Origin: Persicaria tinctoria
Lineage: Eukaryota > Streptophyta > Magnoliopsida > Caryophyllales > Polygonaceae
Length of the DNA stretch: 64,000 nt
Assembly: GCA_037127255.1 (NCBI GenBank)
Contig: JBANSL010000012.1
Span: 32,975,115 to 33,039,114 of the forward strand
Direction of reading: 5' to 3'
Below, piece by piece: positions 21,399-32,836 of this stretch (the first letter of the stretch is position 1; each line of letters opens with the position of its first letter). The notes under the pieces are model-generated. The model worked only from the letters and a program-made list of their open reading frames with translations, had not been told where the DNA came from and made no database searches. The translations under genes and the position numbers were made by a program.

Positions 21399-21691
21399 TT
21401 ATATATGCTTAGAGTGCATTGACGAACGAAGAACCCTAGTTTTCAAATCCAAAAATTTGATGCCATACACCCCACTTTCATCACCAACGGGAAGTCGGCT
21501 TGACATGAAACCAACATCACTGATCTCAGCCATGACACTCTCATTGAATTCTTTATCCCGTAAACTTGGTTGGTCCGGCTTCGTAGGCATTTCAGTTGGA
21601 GACTCGTTGATCATGTCCAATGTCATTGCGACTTCTCTCATTATAGGTCTCATTCTTCTGATGTCATTTAAGGACAGTTTTACTAGGTTAA
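21399..21691 (-). pseudogene. WAKL kinase copy, unit 4, C-terminal part (split by LTR B/TE2)
   Basis: The minus strand reads [20 protein letters not shown] and the spacer-fused end MHSKHI. It stops at GTTAA (21687-21691), the target duplication of the inserted LTR B, and resumes at 28535. Confidence 0.75.
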
Positions 21692-21694
21692 TGA
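21692..21694 (+). mobile_element. First three bases of solo LTR B, separated by TE2
   Basis: TGA directly after the GTTAA target duplication is best explained as the start of LTR B, whose rest begins TGATATGCG at 27273. TE2 was inserted at this point. Confidence 0.5.
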
Positions 21695-23112
21695 TGGACG
21701 GTTTTTACTCGTGTAAACCGTATCAAAATAAAACTCAAACCTACAAACTAGTATAGCAAGTAAGTAAGAGGCCGATCACACAGAGACTCAAGTTATTCCT
21801 TTGCAATGTGTATTTACCAATTAGTGAAATGGGGGGTTTTTGGGTGATTGAAATAAGAACGGAAACAAAATAAACTATAAACAAGTTGATGCAAAACAAT
21901 TTAGAGAAGATCGCTCTAACTACAACTATCCACTTTATTTGGTTGAATTAATATTGTAACTTCCTCTTGTCCTTTTAGTCTTCCTATGAATGCCCTTGTC
22001 CCGACCTAATATAGTTACTAGTCCAATCAGTCCTAGAAACCCTTATCAATCAAACAATCCCTAAAGAAGGATTTAACCCAATTGATAACTTTAAGTTCAG
22101 AGATTAACCAAGGTATTTGCAGTCCCTAAAGAGGGATTTACCAACACATCTAACTTCCTACCCATCCAATTAGTTCAATCAGCCCTAAAGGGATAAGTTT
22201 GCTACTTGGGTTAAGGTTCGCAATCAGGAATCTACAAAACCCTAGCAATTGAATTGATCTAACTAGTTGGCCAAACAAGATAGAACAAAACAATAAACAA
22301 TCAAGCACAAAGAAGTTGAAGAATTCAATATAGGAAATAAGGAACAAGATTCAGAAACTCACAATTGATCCAAATAAAGCTTCAAATTGCAAGTAGAACG
22401 AAAAAGAGTTTAGCTGCCCTTGGCAAACATCGTTCTCTCTCCAATTGTATGATAGAACGTAGAATAGAATAGAAGTTATTCTCCAAAATAACATAAATCC
22501 GACTTTATATTAAGTCGAAGTCGGCCAAAACAACCCAACAATGAAACTAGGGTTTCTTAAATAAAACGTTGCGCCGAGGTCAAATGTTGCGGCCGCGCCA
22601 TCAACAACTCTCCCATATCCCGCATTAGCGGCCCTGTCGGCGACCGTGGCATGCATGCTGCGGCCACTACATCTGTCTTTCACAGAAATTCTGTATCGAA
22701 TTTGCTCTTCTTGTCAACAGGAAAGTTGTAGTTATCTGAAAGAGCTTTCCAACACATGGTCATAATAGTCAACTGGACAATCGAGACCTCCAGAAAGTGC
22801 AAAACAAGTACAGCGTGTCTGGCGACAACTTCTGCAGACTTGTTCTTCGTTTATGTTCGCTTCTTCTTCTCAGGGGACTTTTGAGATCTTCATGTAAGCT
22901 TCTTCGATCAACTAGACATTCTCATCCAATGCGTTATCAACCCATGTCTCATCATCGGATCCACGATTAGCTGAAATAATCAATAAAAACGTGTAGAGTC
23001 CGACTCCACCAATATAGAAAGCAAATATGCAAATTCTGCTTAAATCATGCATGATATGCATCTTAACTAAGATAAATGAAACCTATTATGCCTACCTAAA
23101 TGCATGCTATCA
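21695..23112 (-). repeat. TE2 3' LTR (1418 bp)
   Basis: On the minus strand it runs from TGATAGCATGCATTTAGG to CCGTCCA. It contains the U5 motif 'gtatagcaagtaagtaagag' at 21751-21770 and a GC-rich cluster of GCGGCC-type words near 22570-22670. Confidence 0.8.
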
Positions 23113-23127
23113 AACTCCCCCACGCTT
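23113..23127 (-). other. TE2 polypurine tract
   Basis: AAGCGTGGGGGAGTT on the minus strand abuts the start of the 3' LTR, the usual priming site for plus-strand DNA synthesis. Confidence 0.65.
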
Positions 23128-24848
23128 AAGCTTTTGCTTGTCCTCAAGCAATGAAAAACAAATATAGAATTTATCATCTCACAAATAAGATCTTCATGCT
23201 ATAGTTTTAGAAAAGCAACATCAAGCAATAGGAGATCTGAATAAGAGAACAAATATCCTAGCAAGTATATGAGCAATCCAATAGTAAAGGCAAATTTAAT
23301 CCAACCTCACCGGGATAATGTGTTTCACCAAAGCTCTCATGTGTTTAGGCTTTAAATCCAACTCTCAAGTTTCAACTCAATCCAAAATGCTCTATACACC
23401 GTGAAAGTCATCACTTGCAAACAACATCATGAGGACTTTTATAGGGTTGTAATGTGGCTTTGGTAGGAACATAAGGCATGAGAAATATTTAGGCTTGTGG
23501 TGCTAAAAATCCGGGAAAAAGGAACAACAACTAACCAGAACAACACCAAAACTTCCATACTTCACAAACCATTCCAATAACATAAACTCCAATACACATC
23601 AATAAGCACTCTTCGATTTCAATAACCATACAACTCATGCAATTTTTCATTTGGATGATGACTTTTTTTTTTTTGTTATGCTTACTTTTGCCCCTAGGTG
23701 AATTTTCTCCTCCCTAGGTCCAAGCTTACTAGACTTTTACTCCTAAGTGAATTTTATCCTCCTTAGGCCCCTAGTAATAAGTCATCTCTATTATGCAAGA
23801 AGGGTTACCTTATTTCGGCTATGCCTCTCACAATGCACAACCATACATACATCATCTCCACTCAAAGCAACTCCAACATATAGATTTTTCACCAATTCTC
23901 CTCCTAATTCCCGGACGGGGTCAGGCTAATCGTTGGCTATGATATATTTTTGCGGAGCTATAAAATAAATAGGCTTTAAGGCTCAGATGGGCTTCAAGCA
24001 AAAGATAATGCAAAGGGTAGATAAGGTATAATATGGTTAAAGAAAACATGCCTCAATCATTTGAAATTCACAAGCAACAAACATGTGCAATACGGTCATG
24101 AAAAACAAGCATATGAAGAGTATAATCACACAATAAAAGCAAAAGGGAAATAATTATGAATAGTCCCTATAAGGTCAAAACAAACTCACAAGGGTTATAT
24201 TTTTGCTAAATTTCAATTAAACCTCAACTATGAACCATACTTGCTCAATTATATTCTGAAATCATGCTCCAAAAATCATTTTCAAGCAATTCAATCAATT
24301 CATGGGATTTATGCAATAAGATCATAAAAATAAATTAGAGGACAAACTAAACCAAAATGGGTACCTTTAATAACACCTAAATGCACTGCATGAAATTTTT
24401 GTGATTTTTTTAAATGTGATATATGAGTAAAAATAAATATGGAAACAGAAATAAACAGGATAACATAAGTAAACATGATATGCAAACTCTATCTATATGC
24501 AATGCAATACCTCCCACATACTTAAACCTTTCATTGTCCTTAGTGAAACATCAAAGACAACAAAAACATAAAAACATGCATAGAGGAGGAGATGAATAAA
24601 ATACTCACAATGTGGTGGATGGGTCTCTATAGGTTGGATCTGAGGATTTCGGTGGCCTTTCCTGAAAGCTTAGTCTATCCCAAACCAAAAACAACTATCT
24701 AATGCCTAATGAGAAACCTAATTTATTGAAAAGAAAACTAGCAAACTAGGAATTGAAATAACTAAATTAGAAAACTTACCTCGGGTTGCCTCCCGAGAAG
24801 CGCCTTTCTTTAATGTCATTGGCCTGACTTATTCTCAATCTTAAGATC
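23128..24848 (-). other. TE2 non-coding 3' internal region
   Basis: No open frame of note. It holds a T/A run near 23660, repeated words of the form 'cctaggtgaattttctcctcc' / 'cctaagtgaattttatcctcc' (23690-23765), and 'cccgagaagcgcc' near 24790. I see no gene in it. Confidence 0.5.
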
Positions 24849-25745
24849 TTATCTATCAGACATCGTCAAGGCCCTCAGTAGCCTATCATATTCTTGTGCA
24901 CACATCATACAAGGCACATCATAGCACAATAAATTGAAAGCATAAAATGTGGAACTCAAGAACCCTCTCAATCTATCAAAGAGTCTAGCATGACTCTCTG
25001 CAGAAGGAATATGATACCACCAACACAGTTCCGCTGGTGGCTTTTCAAAAAAGCATTCAAAAGGATCAACATAATCACCATTACCTTCAAAATTGCAAAA
25101 GTTTACATTTGTTACCTCTTGAGCCTCAGCTGATGGCTCTAGACCTGGTTCATCAATGGGCAAGCTCAGAATGGATGTTGCAGATGGAGTAGGAGACACA
25201 TCACATGTAACCTCATGCGTCAAATCATGAGATTCCAAGTCAGGAAGCATTAGACCCTTTTCTCCATCGTCGAAGACACTATCGTTGTCTGCAACCAATT
25301 CCTCCTCTTCTTCTTCGAATCTCCTTTCTTTATCACTTTTTGCACTTAAAATTTGAATGAGTTGGCTCATTTGTTCCTCCAAGTTTTTACAACGGATCAT
25401 TTCTTCCTCTAATTTTCCGATTTGGCTCATTTTTCCTTCTTCCAACTGCTGCAACACTTGTGTGAGAGTTCGGATTAATACTTCCCGCTTAACCTGTCGA
25501 CTCATGTTGTAGGAAAAATCCCAAATCTCAAAGAGTCCCATATCCAATAGACCTCCATTACTCATGGACTTAGCAAGATTTCGTGTTTCAGCATTCATCC
25601 CATCAAATATGCAAACACACATCTCCCGTACACCATATTGATTACCCCATTAACCAAGGTTGTTAACATACTCATGTAAACTAGTGAAATATTGGTGAAA
25701 GTTATCACCTTCAAACTGCAACAATCTCAACATCTTAAAAAGTTA
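24849..25745 (-). pseudogene. gag: Gag-like frame of TE2
   Basis: The minus strand from about 25745 reads LLQFEGDNFHQYFTSLHEYV, then a stop at about 25651, then a 257-codon open frame from 25622. The first part (REMCVCIFDGMNAETRNLA, SMSNGGLLDMGLFEIWDF) resembles the gag core seen in plant Ty3/gypsy elements. Then comes a predicted coiled coil (QLEEGKMSQIGKLEEEMIRC), an acidic stretch (RFEEEEEELVADND) and a region with no recognised domain (PPAELCWWYHIPSAES). There is no zinc knuckle and no pol. The in-frame stop suggests decay. Confidence 0.6.
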
Positions 25746-25841
25746 GTAGCAAGGGTGTGGTGAACCGTAAGATAGGTTCACAACGGGTTAAATATATACA
25801 CAAAAATCAATAAATACACAAAACAAAGAAATAAACTTGAT

Positions 25842-25859
25842 TCCCCGGCAACAGCGCCA
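25842..25859 (-). other. TE2 primer-binding site
   Basis: TGGCGCTGTTGCCGGGGA on the minus strand differs by one base from the tRNA-Asp-type site of TE4. Confidence 0.7.
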
Positions 25860-25865
25860 ATTTGT

Positions 25866-27272
25866 TGGACGGTTTTTAGTCGTGTAAACTGTATCAAAAT
25901 AAAACTCAAACCTACAAAGTAGTATAGCAAGTAAGTAAGAGGTCGATCCCACAGAGAATCAAGTTATTCCTTTGCAATGTGTATTTACCAATTAGTGAAA
26001 GGGGGGTTTTTGGGTGATTGAAATAAGAACGAAAACAAAATAAACTATAAACAAGTTGATGCAAAACAATTTAGAGAAGATCGCTCTAACTAACACTATC
26101 CACTTTATTTGGTTGAATTGATATTGTAACTTCCTCTTTTTCTTTTAGTCTTCCTATGAATGCCCTTGTCCAGACCTACTATAGTTACTAGTCCAATCAG
26201 TTCTAGAAACCCTTATCAATCGAATAGTCCCTAAAGAAGGATTTAACCCAATTGATAGCTTTAAGTAAAGATTAACCAAGGTATTTGCAGTCCCTAAAGA
26301 GGGATTTAACAACACATCTAACTTCCTACCCATCCAATTAGTTCAATCAGCCCTAAAGGGATAAGTTTGCTACTTGGGTTAAGGTTCGCAATCAGGAATC
26401 TACAAAACCCTAGCAATTGAATTGATCTAACTAGTTGGCCAGACAAGATAGAACAAAACAATAAACAATCAAGCACAAAGAAGTTGAAGTATTCAATATA
26501 GAAAATAAGGAACAAGATTCAGAAACTCACAATTGATCCAAATAAAGCTTCAAATTGCAAGTAGAACGAAGAGAGTTTATCCGCCCTCGGCGAACATCGC
26601 TCTCTCTCCAATTGTCTGATAGAACGTAAAATAGAATAGAAGTTGTTCTCCAAAATAACATAAATCCGGCCTTATATTAAGTCTAAGTCGGCGAACACAA
26701 CCCAACAACGAAACTAGGGTTTCTTAAATAAAACGTTGCGCTGAGGTCAAATGCCACGGCCGCGGCATCAACAGCTCTCCCATATCCCGCTGCAGCGGCC
26801 CTGGCGGCGACCGCGACATGCATGCTGCGACCTCTGCATCTGTATTTCACGGAAATTCGGTATCGAATTTGCTCTTCTAGTCAACAAGAAAGTTGTAGAT
26901 CTCTGAAAGAGATTTCCAACGCATGGTCATAATATTCAATCGGACAACCGAGGCCTCCAGGAATTGAAAAACAAGTTCAGCATGTCTGGCGACAACTTCT
27001 GCAGACTTGTTCTTCGTTTATGTTCGCTTCTTCTTCTTCTCAGGACCTTTTGAGATCTTCATGTCAGCTTCTTCGATCAACTAGACATTCTCATCCAATG
27101 CGTTATCAACCCATGTCTCATCATCGGATCCACGGTTACCTGAAATAATCAATAAAACTGTGTAGATTCCGACTCCACCAACATAGAAAGAAAATATGCA
27201 AATTCTACTTAAATCAGTATGATATATCATAACTAAGCTAAATGCAACCTATTATGCCTACCTAAATGCATG
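25866..27272 (-). repeat. TE2 5' LTR (1407 bp, outer edge eroded)
   Basis: Matches 21695-23112 with scattered substitutions and small indels. The outer end stops at GCATG, without the CTATCA present in the other copy. Confidence 0.8.
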
Positions 27273-28534
27273 TGATATGCGATATATTCCATAGCGCATT
27301 TAGTAGTTTTTGTCATCATTTACATGACATTATGAGAGATATTAGTGTGAACTTGGTGATTCGGAGCATATTGAAGAAGTTGAAAGGAATCATGCAAGTT
27401 ACAGAAGCTGAGAAGATAGGAAGCAGCTGGAGGACTGAAGACATCCGACGCGGTCGCGCTGCATATGGCGTGACCGCGCTGCTACCCCCGACGCGACCAC
27501 TCTGCTAGGAGGAAGTGGCCGCGCTGCTAACAAGACAGAAGAAGGAAGTTTCACCCAGCGCGCCCGCGCTGCACTTGGCGCGCCCGCGTCGGCCCTGGAG
27601 TCGGATTCTTATCCGATTCCGTCTATCTTATTAGTTTTATTATTTTATTATTATATTTCCTCAGGGTGTTAAACCCGACTTTATTAGGTTAAATAGGCCA
27701 AAAAGGCAGTAGAGATTATGTTAGGTTATTTTTCCAGAGACGTATTTTTCCCTTTTGTTCATCTCACAAACCCTATGGAGAACTAACTCTCCTTTGTTGC
27801 ACTTGGTTCTTTGAGGCCTTCAATTGATTTGGTTGTGAGTATTCTACTCTTGTTCGTCCTTTGTTAATTGGTTCGATCTCCTGAGCTTATTGCTTGATTG
27901 CTTATTATTGGTTAATCTGGACTGATCACCTAGGTTTATCGATACTAGTCATATTGCTAGGATTTCCAATTCCAGGTTTGGGTTGTAGATTCATTGTAGC
28001 AAACACAATCACCATACGCGGTTGCTTGGGGTAGATTGTGAGGGAGATTCGATTGCAAGCTATTCTAACGGGTTGTTGGAATCGCTTGTATCTCATTATA
28101 ATTCATGCTTGAATGCTATTGCTTTATTATTTGGTGAAGGTTTTCCCTTGTAATTTAGTAATAAGTGCTTTTAGGACTGGTAGGACTAAAAGCTATTACA
28201 CGATCTGAATTGAGAACAATTACTGGACATTAGAACTTGAGATTCATAGAATGCGATGATGAACCATCTCAATTGTTGTGCGGATAATTACCTAGTGTGA
28301 TATTTTCCATCATATATTCGCAACCTTTACTTGCAACTTGTTCTGTCATTACTATTTCTCACATACAAAACTCCCCTTGAATCGGTTACTTTTGGGTGAT
28401 ACTACTTGCTATTACAATTGATTCTGTTTCCCTGTGGGTTCGACCCTAACTTACCTGCTATACTTGTTATAGTTTGCATCTTAGGAATTTACTTTGATTA
28501 GGCATAACGACTTTAGGCCTGTCAGCTGCTATCA
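27273..28534 (+). mobile_element. Solo LTR B (about 1.26 kb)
   Basis: Runs from TGATATGCG to GCTGCTATCA and is followed by GTTAA, which also precedes 21692, so the target duplication survives. It carries a U5-type motif in plus orientation (CCTGTGGGTTCGACCC near 28434) and a run of GCGCGCCCGCGCTGC-like words at 27440-27600. No internal region or second LTR is present. Confidence 0.65.
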
Positions 28535-29280
28535 GTTAACAACACCCGTCAGCTCCTCCTCGGCCTTGTACTTTAAGTATGAATTCAATCGCTAAAATCT
28601 TTTACTCCATAGATTTAATATCCCTGTAGATTGGCTTCTTACCCGTCAAAAGGTCAACGAGGACAACCCCAAAACTGTACACATCACTTTTATCTATAAA
28701 CTGAGTCAAATGGAAGTATTCCGAATCCAGATATCCCCATGTACCAGGAACAAGAGTGGTCAAGTGTGTCTGATCAATGCTAGTGGCCTTCGAAGATCCA
28801 ATGTCTAAAACTTTTTCTCCGCATTTTTCATCCAAGAGTATGTTCGAAGACTTGATATCCCTATGATATCTAGGAATGGAGGAATATGAATGTAGATAAG
28901 AAAAGGCTCCAGCTACATCGATCAGCTATAATTTTCAAACGCATCGGCCAACTAAGAATGAAATCTTCATCAGGATCATTGATATGTTGGGAAAGTGTTC
29001 CATTGGAAATGAACTCATACACGAGAATTGGAACTTCTTTCTCCAAGCAACATCCCAACAGCTTAACCATATTTCTATGGTTGATTTGGGATAAAATAAC
29101 TACTTCGTTTATGAACTCCTTCATCTCACTTTCATGCCTCATTTTTAGCTTCTTGACTGCAACGGTCCTTTCATCATCTAGCATGCCTTTGTAAACAATC
29201 CCCTAGCCACCTTTACAAAGTATCCGATTTTCATTGAAGTGGTTTGTAGCTTTGTCTAAATGCTTATGGCTGAATAATTT
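28535..29280 (-). pseudogene. WAKL kinase copy, unit 4, N-terminal part
   Basis: Continuation of 21399-21691. The minus strand gives [20 protein letters not shown] and [15 protein letters not shown]. About 50 bp are missing near 28567, DFG is changed to DIG, and a 4-bp insertion near 28919-28923 shifts the frame before the catalytic loop (shared with units 7, 8 and 9). Confidence 0.78.
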
Positions 29281-29329
29281 TGATCCTAATAGCCCCCTCC
29301 GACCTTTTTTACCCTAACTTGGAGGATTT

Positions 29330-30366
29330 GAGGTGTTAGAGATAGTCTTTGATATTAGGTGGGACGACGCCGACCAATCGTATCAGTTTCATATCCAAAT
29401 GTTGACAGTAAGCATACCTCCCTTGAAGGTGTGCACCGTAGATACGCAACAGATAAGGGGAGGCCCCTACAACTTCCCTACGGTTGTCAATGTTTTCTTA
29501 CTAGTGGGATGTGCTGGAAGCGCGGTGTAGGTTAACCAGACCGATGCAACTATGGAAGAATGTAGAACCATTTGCCACAACAACAACAACAACACGGCTA
29601 TCTCTGGAAAAAAGTGCTACGGGGTTGTGTGTTGCCAAACACAACTGCCTTCCACAAATCCAACATGGCCGCATCGTGCTTATTCTTCTCTCCGGTTTTT
29701 TCACATTGATTTCAATTGCCAATCTTCAAGAGGGGATCCTCAAAATTGTCTTGTGGCAACATTGATGAAGAAGGACTCTTTAAATGAACAATGGTAAATT
29801 CAGTGACTTCAAATCCATCACCGATCCCGATAGTATTATTGTTCTCTTCTTTTCATTTCCGTTGCCGATGTAATAACAACATATATGAGAACGCTTATGG
29901 GGTTGAGTATTCGATGGATGCAATAACAACAGATATGAGAATGCTTATGTGTCCGACCAAGGGAGGTATGCTTACCGTCAAAGTTTGGATATGAAACTGA
30001 TCCGACTGGTCGGGGCCCTCACACCTAACATCGAAGACTATCTACAACACCTCAACTCCTCCAAGTTTGGGTAAAAAGGGTCGGAGGGGGCTATTAGCTT
30101 CAAAATTATTCACCCATAATCATTTGGACAAAGCTACAAACCACTTCAACGAAAATCGGATACTTGGTAAAGGTGGTCAGGGGATTGTTTACAAAGGCAT
30201 GCTAGATGATGGAAGGACCGATGAAGTCAAGAAGATAAAAATGAGGCATGGAAGTGAGATTGAGCAGTTCATAAACGAAGTAGTTATTTTATCCCAAATC
30301 AACGATAGAAATGGGGTTAAGCTGTTGGGATGTTGCTTGGAAAAATATATAGTTAATTTATTATAA
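29330..30366 (+). pseudogene. WAK ectodomain fragment plus inverted kinase N-lobe, unit 4
   Basis: The ectodomain half is at 29425-29725 (MEECRTICHNN, CCQTQLPSTNPTWPH), with a stop at 'gtgtaggtt' and a small deletion removing IRLSSIDLR. The N-lobe arm at 30090-30345 reads [20 protein letters not shown]; the ATP-binding lysine region reads DEVKKIK instead of VAVKKLK. Confidence 0.75.
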
Positions 30367-30523
30367 AGAAAGAACCCTATAGGTTTATATGTATGTGTGT
30401 GTATTTACTCTGTTACTCTCTAAAATCGAAACCCTAATCTTGAGTCTTGTGTAACCTATTATTTTGTGTATATGTATATATGTATTGTATAACATGTTAT
30501 ATATGCTTAGAGTGCATTGACGA

Positions 30524-31600
30524 AAGATGAACCCTAGTTTCCAAATCCAAAAAATTGATGCCATACACCCCACTTTCATCACCAGCGGGAAGTGGGCTTG
30601 ACATGAAACAAACATCACTCATCTCAGCCATGACACTCTCGTCGAATTATTCATCCCGGAAACTTGGTTGGTCCTGCTACGTAGGCATTTCAGTTGGAGA
30701 CTTGATGATCATGTCAAATGTCATTGCGACATTTCTCATTGTAGGTCTCATTCTTCCGATGTTATTTAAGGACCTATTATCTAGGTTAACAACACCCGTT
30801 AGCTCCTCCTCAGCCTCGTTCACAACTTGAGGATCCAAGATGTCAAAAACTTGAGAGTTTTGTACTATAAGTATGAATTCCATCGCTAAACTCTTTTGCT
30901 CCATAGATTCAATATCCCTGAAGACTGGCTTCTTACCCGTCAAAATTTTTACGAGGACAATCCCAAAACTGTACACATCACTTTTATATATGTAAACTGA
31001 TTCAAATGGAAGTATTCTGGATCCAGATATCCTCATTTACCACGAACAAGGGTGGTCAAGTGTGTCTGATCAATGCTAGTGGCCTTCGAAGATCCAAAGT
31101 CGGAAACTTTTGCTCTGTATTTTTCATCTAAGAGTATTTTCGAAGACTTGATATCCTTCTGATATATAGGAATAAAGGAATATGAATGTTGATAATAAAT
31201 GGCTCCTGCTACATCAGCTAAATTTTCAAACGCATCGGCCAAATAAGAATGAAATCTTCATTAGGATCATTGATATATTGGGAAAGTGTTCCATTTGAAA
31301 TGAACTCATACACGGGAAGGGGAACTTCTTTCTCCAAGCAACATCCCAACAGCTTAACCACATTTCTATGGTTGATTTGGGATAAAATAACTACTTCGTT
31401 TATGAACTGCTCCATCTCACTTTCATGCCTCATTTTTAGTTTCTTGACTGCAACGGTCCTTTCATCATCTAGCATGCCTTTGTAAACATTCCCCTGGCCA
31501 CTTTTACACAGTATCCAATTTTCATTGAAGTGGTTTGTAGCTTTGTCCAAATGCTTTTGGGTGAATAATTTTGATACTAATAGCCCCCTCCGACCCTTTT
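30524..31600 (-). pseudogene. WAKL kinase copy, unit 5
   Basis: The minus strand has three overlapping frames: N-lobe ([17 protein letters not shown]), activation region (VSDFGSSKA) and C-lobe (DVYSFGIVLVKILTGKKPV). HRD is changed to QKD (IYQKDIKSS). Small indels near 31220 and 30988 break the frame, and the P-loop glycines are altered (CKSGQGNVY). Confidence 0.78.
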
Positions 31601-31622
31601 ACCCAAACTTGGAGGAGTTGAG

Positions 31623-32049
31623 GTGTTGGAGATAGTCTTCGATGTTAGGTGGGACGGCGCCGACCAGTCGTATCAATTTCATATCCAAACTTTGACGGTA
31701 AACATACCTCCCTTAAAGGTGTGCAACGTAGATACGCAACAGATAAGGCTAAGTAGCATTGACTTGAGGGGAGGCCCCTACAACTTCTCAACGGATGGCA
31801 ATGTTTTCTTACTGGTAGGATGTGCTAGAAGCGCGGTGTTGGTTAACCAGAACGATGCAACTATGGAAGGATGTAGCACCATTTTCCACAACAAAAACAA
31901 CAACAACACTGCTATCTCTGGAAAAAAATGCTACTGGGTTGAGTATTGCGAAACAAAACTTTCATCCACAAATCCAACATGGCCGCATCGTGCTTATTCT
32001 TCTCTTCGGTTTTTTCACATAGATTTCTATTGCCAATCTTCAGGAGGGG
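31623..32049 (+). pseudogene. WAK ectodomain fragment, unit 5, left of TE3
   Basis: An unbroken plus-strand frame runs from the inverted linker ([14 protein letters not shown]) into the ectodomain half (YNFSTDGNVFLLVGC, MEGCSTIFHN, FFHIDFYCQSSGG). It ends at the AGGGG target duplication (32045-32049) where TE3 was inserted; the rest is at 44117. Confidence 0.78.
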
Positions 32050-32349
32050 TGTTTGAGGGTAATATTTCGTGAATTGATTGAATTAATGATTCTATATAAA
32101 AAAAAAAGTTGTCACATATCATAAAAATGTGATTTCTTTTCTTAAATTTAAGGGTATGACTTGCAAGTTCATGTTAGATTATGAAAATTCCAATGCAAGC
32201 CCAAATACATGATAAAGAAGAAGAAGCCCAATCCAAAATTGAGCAGTTGTTGGCAGTTAACAAAAAAAAAAACAAAACGTGGTATAAAACAAAAACTGCA
32301 GAGAAAGTGTCTAGTGGGGGGTGCTCATGATAACTGCCTTCATTTCCCT

Positions 32350-32357
32350 TATAAAAG
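32350..32357 (+). promoter_or_regulatory. TATA box of TE3 (left LTR)
   Basis: TATAAAAG preceded by CCCT, kept in the right LTR at 40779-40786. Transcripts would start about 30 bases downstream, so all the hairpin motifs described in the LTR would be in the 5' leader RNA. Confidence 0.6.
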
Positions 32358-32666
32358 GGGTATCATTGCAGTTACTGAGCCGCTTCAAACTGGCTCTTCT
32401 TCCTCCCTTCAATTGGCTTTCTTCCTTCTCTACAAAAGTCCTTCTTCCCAATATCAACAGAGCAGCCAATCTTCCTGGCTTTCTCCTGCTTGCTTCAAAC
32501 AAGTTCACCTGCAACAACATACAAAACAAACGAAAATTAGCAAGCAGCAGCAGAACCCTTCAAAGGCTAGAACAGAGGGTAGAACCCTATCCTCACTTAT
32601 TTTCTATTGTTTGCAGGTACAAAGAAGCATGACAATGGAGAAGACCAATCCGGGCTTGGGTTTAGG

Positions 32667-32836
32667 TGCTCTCACCTAGTGTTTGGTCCCGTAATAGGCT
32701 TTCGCCTAGAGACCATCACATAATAGGTTGAGAGCATCCATTCTCATAGTCGCAGTCGGGTTCACATGCTCTCACCTAGTGTTTGGTCCCGTAATAGGCT
32801 CTTGCCTTGAGACCATCACGTAATAGGTTGGGAGCA
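32667..32836 (+). repeat. Two tandem 70-nt hairpin units, 100-bp period (left LTR)
   Basis: Each unit pairs GCTCTC with GAGAGC (GGGAGC in copy 2), CCTA with TAGG, GTG with CAC, GGTC with GACC, and ends in an AGGC/GCCT stem closed by TTTC (copy 1) or TCTT (copy 2). The second LTR has the same pair at 41047-41216. Substitutions fall in loops or keep pairing. Confidence 0.7.

Larger units (their letters stand above)
21695..27272 (-). mobile_element. TE2: short gag-only LTR retrotransposon
   Basis: Direct LTRs (21695-23112 and 25866-27272, about 1.4 kb) flank 2.75 kb of internal sequence. A primer-binding site at 25842-25859 and a polypurine tract at 23113-23127, both on the minus strand, give the orientation. 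The inside holds only a damaged gag-like frame and long non-coding stretches. The outer end of the right LTR lacks its last bases (CTATCA is missing at 27272). The shared internal words 'ttgcctcccgagaagcgc' and 'cacgcttaagc...ttgtcctcaagcaa' are of a kind I recognise from other plant elements. Confidence 0.8.

Noticed and set aside
22150..22347. Minus-strand frame MFLISYIEFFNFF, also at 26318
   Set aside because: Lies in the TE2 LTR in both copies; short and hydrophobic by AT bias, no independent support.
32209..32679. 156-codon frame in the TE3 LTR (also at 40635)
   Set aside because: Spans promoter and leader of the LTR, and the second copy differs at its end; not a plausible gene.
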